The notes under the pieces: model-generated
What the model saw: only the letters and a program-made list of their open reading frames with translations
Databases searched by the model: none
Told to the model about the DNA's origin: nothing
Assembly: GCA_018830105.1 (NCBI GenBank)
Contig: JAHJTC010000015.1
Span: 1-64,000, forward strand
Source of the DNA: Bacteroidota bacterium
GTDB lineage: Bacteria; Bacteroidota; Bacteroidia; Bacteroidales; F082
Direction: 5' to 3'
Length of the DNA stretch: 64,000 nt
Translations under genes and position numbers: made by a program
In this document: positions 61,240 through 64,000 of the stretch, piece by piece
How positions within the stretch are numbered: position 1 is the first letter of the stretch
Layout of the letters: each line of letters starts with the position of its first letter

Positions 61240-63033
61240 TTATTCTAACATTATAGAAAGCGCTACCACACCCGGGCCTGTGTTTGTAACCAGTACAGGT
61301 GAGGCTTCCTGAATAAATACAGGTTCTTTGCCGCCGGTAAGCGCTCTCACCTGATCAGCATACCACTGTGCGGTTGAAAGATTATCGGCATGTGAAATAG
61401 CATATCCCCAAACTTTTTTGTCGCCAACAAAACGTTTCATTTCATCCATCACAATTTTCATGCTGGCTTTCTCATTTAATGGCTTGCCAAAAACTTCTGT
61501 TTTACCGTGATTCTTCACTTCCACGACAGGCCTGATGCCTAATAGCTTACCAATTAATCCTTTAGAATAGCTAACGCGGCCGCTTCTTACCATGAATTTC
61601 ATGGTTTTGGAGGTCACCAGGATTCTGGTGTTATCAGACCATTGGGGAATATTTTTAACAATTTCGTCGTGTTCCATTCCGCTTTCGATGGCCATTGCCG
61701 CACGCAAAACAATCAGTCCCAGCGCGCTGGTTAACTTTTTGCTGTCGACAACATCAATTTTTTTACCACATTCGTTGTGTATTTTTCGGGCGGCATTTAA
61801 ACTGTTTTGCCAGGTGCCACTCATGCCCGAGCTGATATGTGCGCTAATTATTGATTGATAGTGTGTTGATAAATAGTTGTAACGATTCACAAACTCACTG
61901 ATGGCAGGCTGTGCGGTAGTTGGGTATACATCAGAACTCACCAGTTTCTCAAAAAACTGTTTGGGCTGCATGGTAAGGCGGTCGATAAAGAATTCCTGAC
62001 CAAAATGTACCGTGAGCGGAACGATCTGAATCTGGTATTTTTGGATAAGTTCCATAGGCAGGTCACAGGTGGAGTCGGTAATAAGTCCGATATCAAATTT
62101 CCTGTTTGAGGCCAGGTCGTTTTGTAGCACCATATCATCTACCTTTTTAAAGGTAAAAGTACCAAGTGGTGCCAGTTTTTGAAACAACTCCCAGGGCTCA
62201 TCGGTATGAATGTGAATACGAACTTTTTTATCCGAGCCTGCAATCACCTGTGAATCACCAAAGGGTTTCATGATTTGGCTAAAGTCACTGCGTTTGAGGT
62301 CTGTACCGCTAATCATGGCCTCGGTGCAATACCGGAAATTGATATCCTGATGATCAATAGAATCAACGGCCTCTGCGATTTCTATTTTCTGGTTTTCAAA
62401 ATTAACGGCAACCTGTCCGTTTTTAAAATAGTCGAACATGCCTTCCAGAAAAACCACAAAACCTTTGGCTCCTGCGTCAACTACATTACTTTTTCTCAGA
62501 ACTTCTAAATTTTCTGTGGTCATTTTGAGCGACTCCATGGCTTTCTTTAAACCATCGAGCAGCATCCTCAAAAAGTCTTCAAATTTGTCTCTCAACTGAT
62601 AAATATACTCTGCCCAGTCTTTGATTACCGAAATCATTGTGCCTTCAATAGGATTGGCAATGGCTTCGTAAGCATAGCGCACCGCATTTTTCATATACTC
62701 CGCAAATGCGCTGACGGTGAGGGTTTCTTCTTCCTTTATTTCATTGCTGAAACCATAAAGGAACTGCGCAAAAATAATTCCGGAATTGCCCCGGGCACCC
62801 ACCAAAGCTGCATCGGCCAGCGCTACAGCAGTAAATTTCAAATTTGGATGGGGTTCGGCAGTATTAACGATGCTGCGCATTGTTGAGGCAAGGTTTGTGC
62901 CTGTGTCTGCATCTGCTACCGGAAAGACATTGATTTTATTGAGCAGTTTCTGGTTTTCAAAAATACGCTGAGCACCGGCCATAAAGCTGTGATACAGCTG
63001 TAAACCATTAATTTCAGTTATTTTATTTTCCAA
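61240..63033 (-). CDS. DhaL (FakA-like)-DegV (FakB-like) fusion protein
   Basis: The 597-residue protein starts at TTG; the first ATG would cut into the fold. Residues about 1-200 form a DhaL/FakA kinase domain with KINVFPVADADTGTNLASTM (metal-binding Asp pair in DADTGTN) and VGARGNSGIIFAQF. A middle region (about 215-310) resembles the FakA linker. Residues about 315-597 form a DegV/FakB fatty-acid-binding domain (IGLITDSTCDLPMELIQKY, HISSGMSGTWQNSL, RSGRVSYSKGLIGKLLGI). In Firmicutes FakA and FakB are separate and phosphorylate exogenous fatty acids to acyl-phosphate; here kinase and carrier appear to be one chain. Fatty-acid activation for phospholipid synthesis is the likely role. Confidence 0.85.
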   Translation of the reverse strand: MENKITEINGLQLYHSFMAGAQRIFENQKLLNKINVFPVADADTGTNLASTMRSIVNTAEPHPNLKFTAVALADAALVGARGNSGIIFAQFLYGFSNEIKEEETLTVSAFAEYMKNAVRYAYEAIANPIEGTMISVIKDWAEYIYQLRDKFEDFLRMLLDGLKKAMESLKMTTENLEVLRKSNVVDAGAKGFVVFLEGMFDYFKNGQVAVNFENQKIEIAEAVDSIDHQDINFRYCTEAMISGTDLKRSDFSQIMKPFGDSQVIAGSDKKVRIHIHTDEPWELFQKLAPLGTFTFKKVDDMVLQNDLASNRKFDIGLITDSTCDLPMELIQKYQIQIVPLTVHFGQEFFIDRLTMQPKQFFEKLVSSDVYPTTAQPAISEFVNRYNYLSTHYQSIISAHISSGMSGTWQNSLNAARKIHNECGKKIDVVDSKKLTSALGLIVLRAAMAIESGMEHDEIVKNIPQWSDNTRILVTSKTMKFMVRSGRVSYSKGLIGKLLGIRPVVEVKNHGKTEVFGKPLNEKASMKIVMDEMKRFVGDKKVWGYAISHADNLSTAQWYADQVRALTGGKEPVFIQEASPVLVTNTGPGVVALSIMLE

Positions 63034-63140
63034 TGCTTAAGGTGTTAGTGAATATTCAAAGCTTTATAAAATATTGATTCAGTGATGAATACAAATAAAA
63101 ATAATTAATAATTCATCCCCTGAACGATCCAAAAGTGGTA

Positions 63141-63148
63141 CAAAGATA
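63141..63148 (-). promoter_or_regulatory. -7 promoter box TATCTTTG of the DhaL-DegV gene
   Basis: This exact TAnnTTTG match on the minus strand lies 108 nt upstream of the TTG start, leaving a longer leader than most genes in the window. Confidence 0.38.
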
Positions 63149-63620
63149 CTAAAAGATCAATATGTGGATGGTTTTGGTTGTTTGTGCAACAGTAAGATTA
63201 AATTTGATATTCGTATTAGGTCTTGATAATCAATACATTAAAGTAAAATTATTGAAGTGGTGTTTGTTTTTTTTAACATATCCAAGGTGCTTATTGTCAG
63301 TTGTGTGCAGCTTGAAGCTGTTGATCAGGATGCGGCAGACTAAAGTCGAAAAGTTGCATAAATTTTGGGTTAGACTTGTAGGCACTCCTTTTGAGCTAGC
63401 TTTCAGAAAAATGACTTCTTCAAAAATCCATTTATTTATAAGGTGTGAAGCTAATGGTGGTTAAACAGATTAAGTAATTGGCCAGTTCAGCAAATGTTCT
63501 TTTATGACCAATCATCCTCACTGTAAGTCTCCAAAAGTATTGCAGCTTGGCATGTTTACTAAAGATTGCGGTATTACAAGCTGCCCAAAATTTAAATAAT
63601 CATGCCTTGCGATGAAAGCT

Positions 63621-63634
63621 CGCAATAAATTGCG
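63621..63634. promoter_or_regulatory. Palindrome CGCAAT-AA-ATTGCG upstream of the CheW-like gene
   Basis: The perfect 6-bp arms lie 29 nt before the start codon, directly abutting a -7-like TATTTTTA (63635-63642). Position at the promoter suggests an operator. Confidence 0.4.
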
Positions 63635-63662
63635 TATTTTTACTCATTAAACAGAACGAAAC

Positions 63663-64000
63663 ATGACCAAAATCTTTAACAATATTTTAACTTTTATTGT
63701 TGACAATCAGAATTTTGGATTGCCAATTGAGTATGTTCAATATGTTTTACATTCGGCGGAGATACGTGCGATTCCGGAGGTAAACCCAATCTTGTATGGG
63801 CTTTTCGATTATCATGGCGAAATAATTCCGGTGATTAATTTGCGCAGGCGTCTCGGACTTGGCGAAAAGCCGATTAGTGTGGACGATCATTTTGTTTTGG
63901 TAACTAAAAATGATCAATCCTACATACTTGTTGTGGATGAGGTATCTGAGGTTTACAGCACTACTGAAGGCGAGGTGGTTAGGAAGCATTTTGCTGTTCC
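63663..64000 (+). CDS. CheW-like protein (3' end cut by the window edge)
   Basis: The open frame from ATG 63663 reads to the window end without a stop. The 112 visible residues match the CheW fold: NNILTFIVDNQNFGLPIEYV (first beta hairpin), LHSAEIRAIPEVNPILYGLF, HGEIIPVINLRRRLGL and DDHFVLVTKNDQSYILVVDE. CheW links chemoreceptors to CheA. The rest of the gene and any chemotaxis neighbours lie beyond the window; a single CheW domain is most likely, but a longer fusion is possible. Confidence 0.85.
   Translation, partial: MTKIFNNILTFIVDNQNFGLPIEYVQYVLHSAEIRAIPEVNPILYGLFDYHGEIIPVINLRRRLGLGEKPISVDDHFVLVTKNDQSYILVVDEVSEVYSTTEGEVVRKHFAV

Larger units (their letters stand above)
63034..63662. other. 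Intergenic region of ~630 bp between divergent genes
   Basis: The region holds the promoter of the DhaL-DegV gene (63141-63148) and a palindrome near the CheW gene. A 100-codon frame at 63162-63464 is rich in Leu, Val and Lys with no domain pattern and I regard it as spurious. The remainder shows no recognisable RNA. Confidence 0.5.

Noticed and set aside
63162-63464. 100-codon open frame in the right intergenic region
   Set aside because: Biased composition, no domain or signal-peptide pattern, no promoter or start context; likely chance.

Overview
The window is a chromosomal segment of a Bacteroidota bacterium, most like an anaerobic or fermentative Bacteroidales/Marinilabiliales lineage. 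The evidence is: several secreted proteins with type IX secretion (T9SS) C-terminal sorting domains and PKD repeats; the conserved block bamD-omega-coaBC-DUF4835-recN; Bacteroidota-type promoters (TAnnTTTG -7 box, TTTG/CTTG -33 box) with almost no Shine-Dalgarno signals; a sphingolipid-type serine palmitoyltransferase; and a four-subunit 2-oxoacid:ferredoxin oxidoreductase beside an ADP-forming acyl-CoA synthetase. One tRNA (Asp) is present. No rRNA, CRISPR array, phage or complete insertion sequence was seen.

Layout. 1-2.9 kb: a truncated secreted DUF4397 protein built of near-identical 687-bp repeats, an ECF sigma factor and a CarH/LitR-like MerR regulator with a B12 domain, all on the minus strand, with three copies of a TGTTYAA-N16-TTAAACA inverted repeat around them. 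3-10.8 kb: a plus-strand housekeeping run (DUF2520 protein, KdsC-like phosphatase, UbiA prenyltransferase, Maf, DUF502, SurE, small membrane protein, LpxB, ComEC), then tRNA-Asp. 11.1-18.4 kb, minus: two potassium channels and an RND efflux operon (adaptor, pump, outer-membrane factor). 18.9-21.1 kb, plus: a compact operon of a free-standing B12-binding protein, a soluble PAS histidine kinase and an unrecognised 143-residue protein. 21.3-34.9 kb: prfC, two large T9SS proteins with a shared C-terminal architecture, a zinc-ribbon protein, a PhnP-like hydrolase, a small conserved protein, dapA and an M14 carboxypeptidase with T9SS domain.

35-41.8 kb is accessory and repeat-rich: a membrane protein, serine palmitoyltransferase, a purine-rich tract, an AAA/DUF4143 ATPase, and two ~307-bp, ~98% identical direct repeats packed with six small hairpins that bracket a lone T9SS gene. 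41.8-47.9 kb: bamD, omega, coaBC, DUF4835, recN and fabI. 47.9-52.9 kb: a propeller/LytS-type sensor kinase with its LytTR regulator and two small lipoproteins. 52.9-63 kb, minus: a TIGR02757 protein, the oxidoreductase operon, an aminotransferase, an Mpv17-like membrane protein, an ADP-forming acyl-CoA synthetase and a DhaL-DegV (FakA-FakB-like) fusion. A CheW-like gene runs off the right edge.

Functionally, the right part reads as amino-acid fermentation: transamination to a 2-oxoacid, ferredoxin-dependent oxidation to acyl-CoA, then ATP recovery by the ADP-forming synthetase. The most novel-looking material is (i) the B12-MerR/sigma/DUF4397 module with its repeated inverted-repeat sites, (ii) the B12-protein/kinase/unknown-protein operon, and (iii) the hairpin-rich direct repeats. 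All functional calls rest on reading motifs by eye; no database search was possible.
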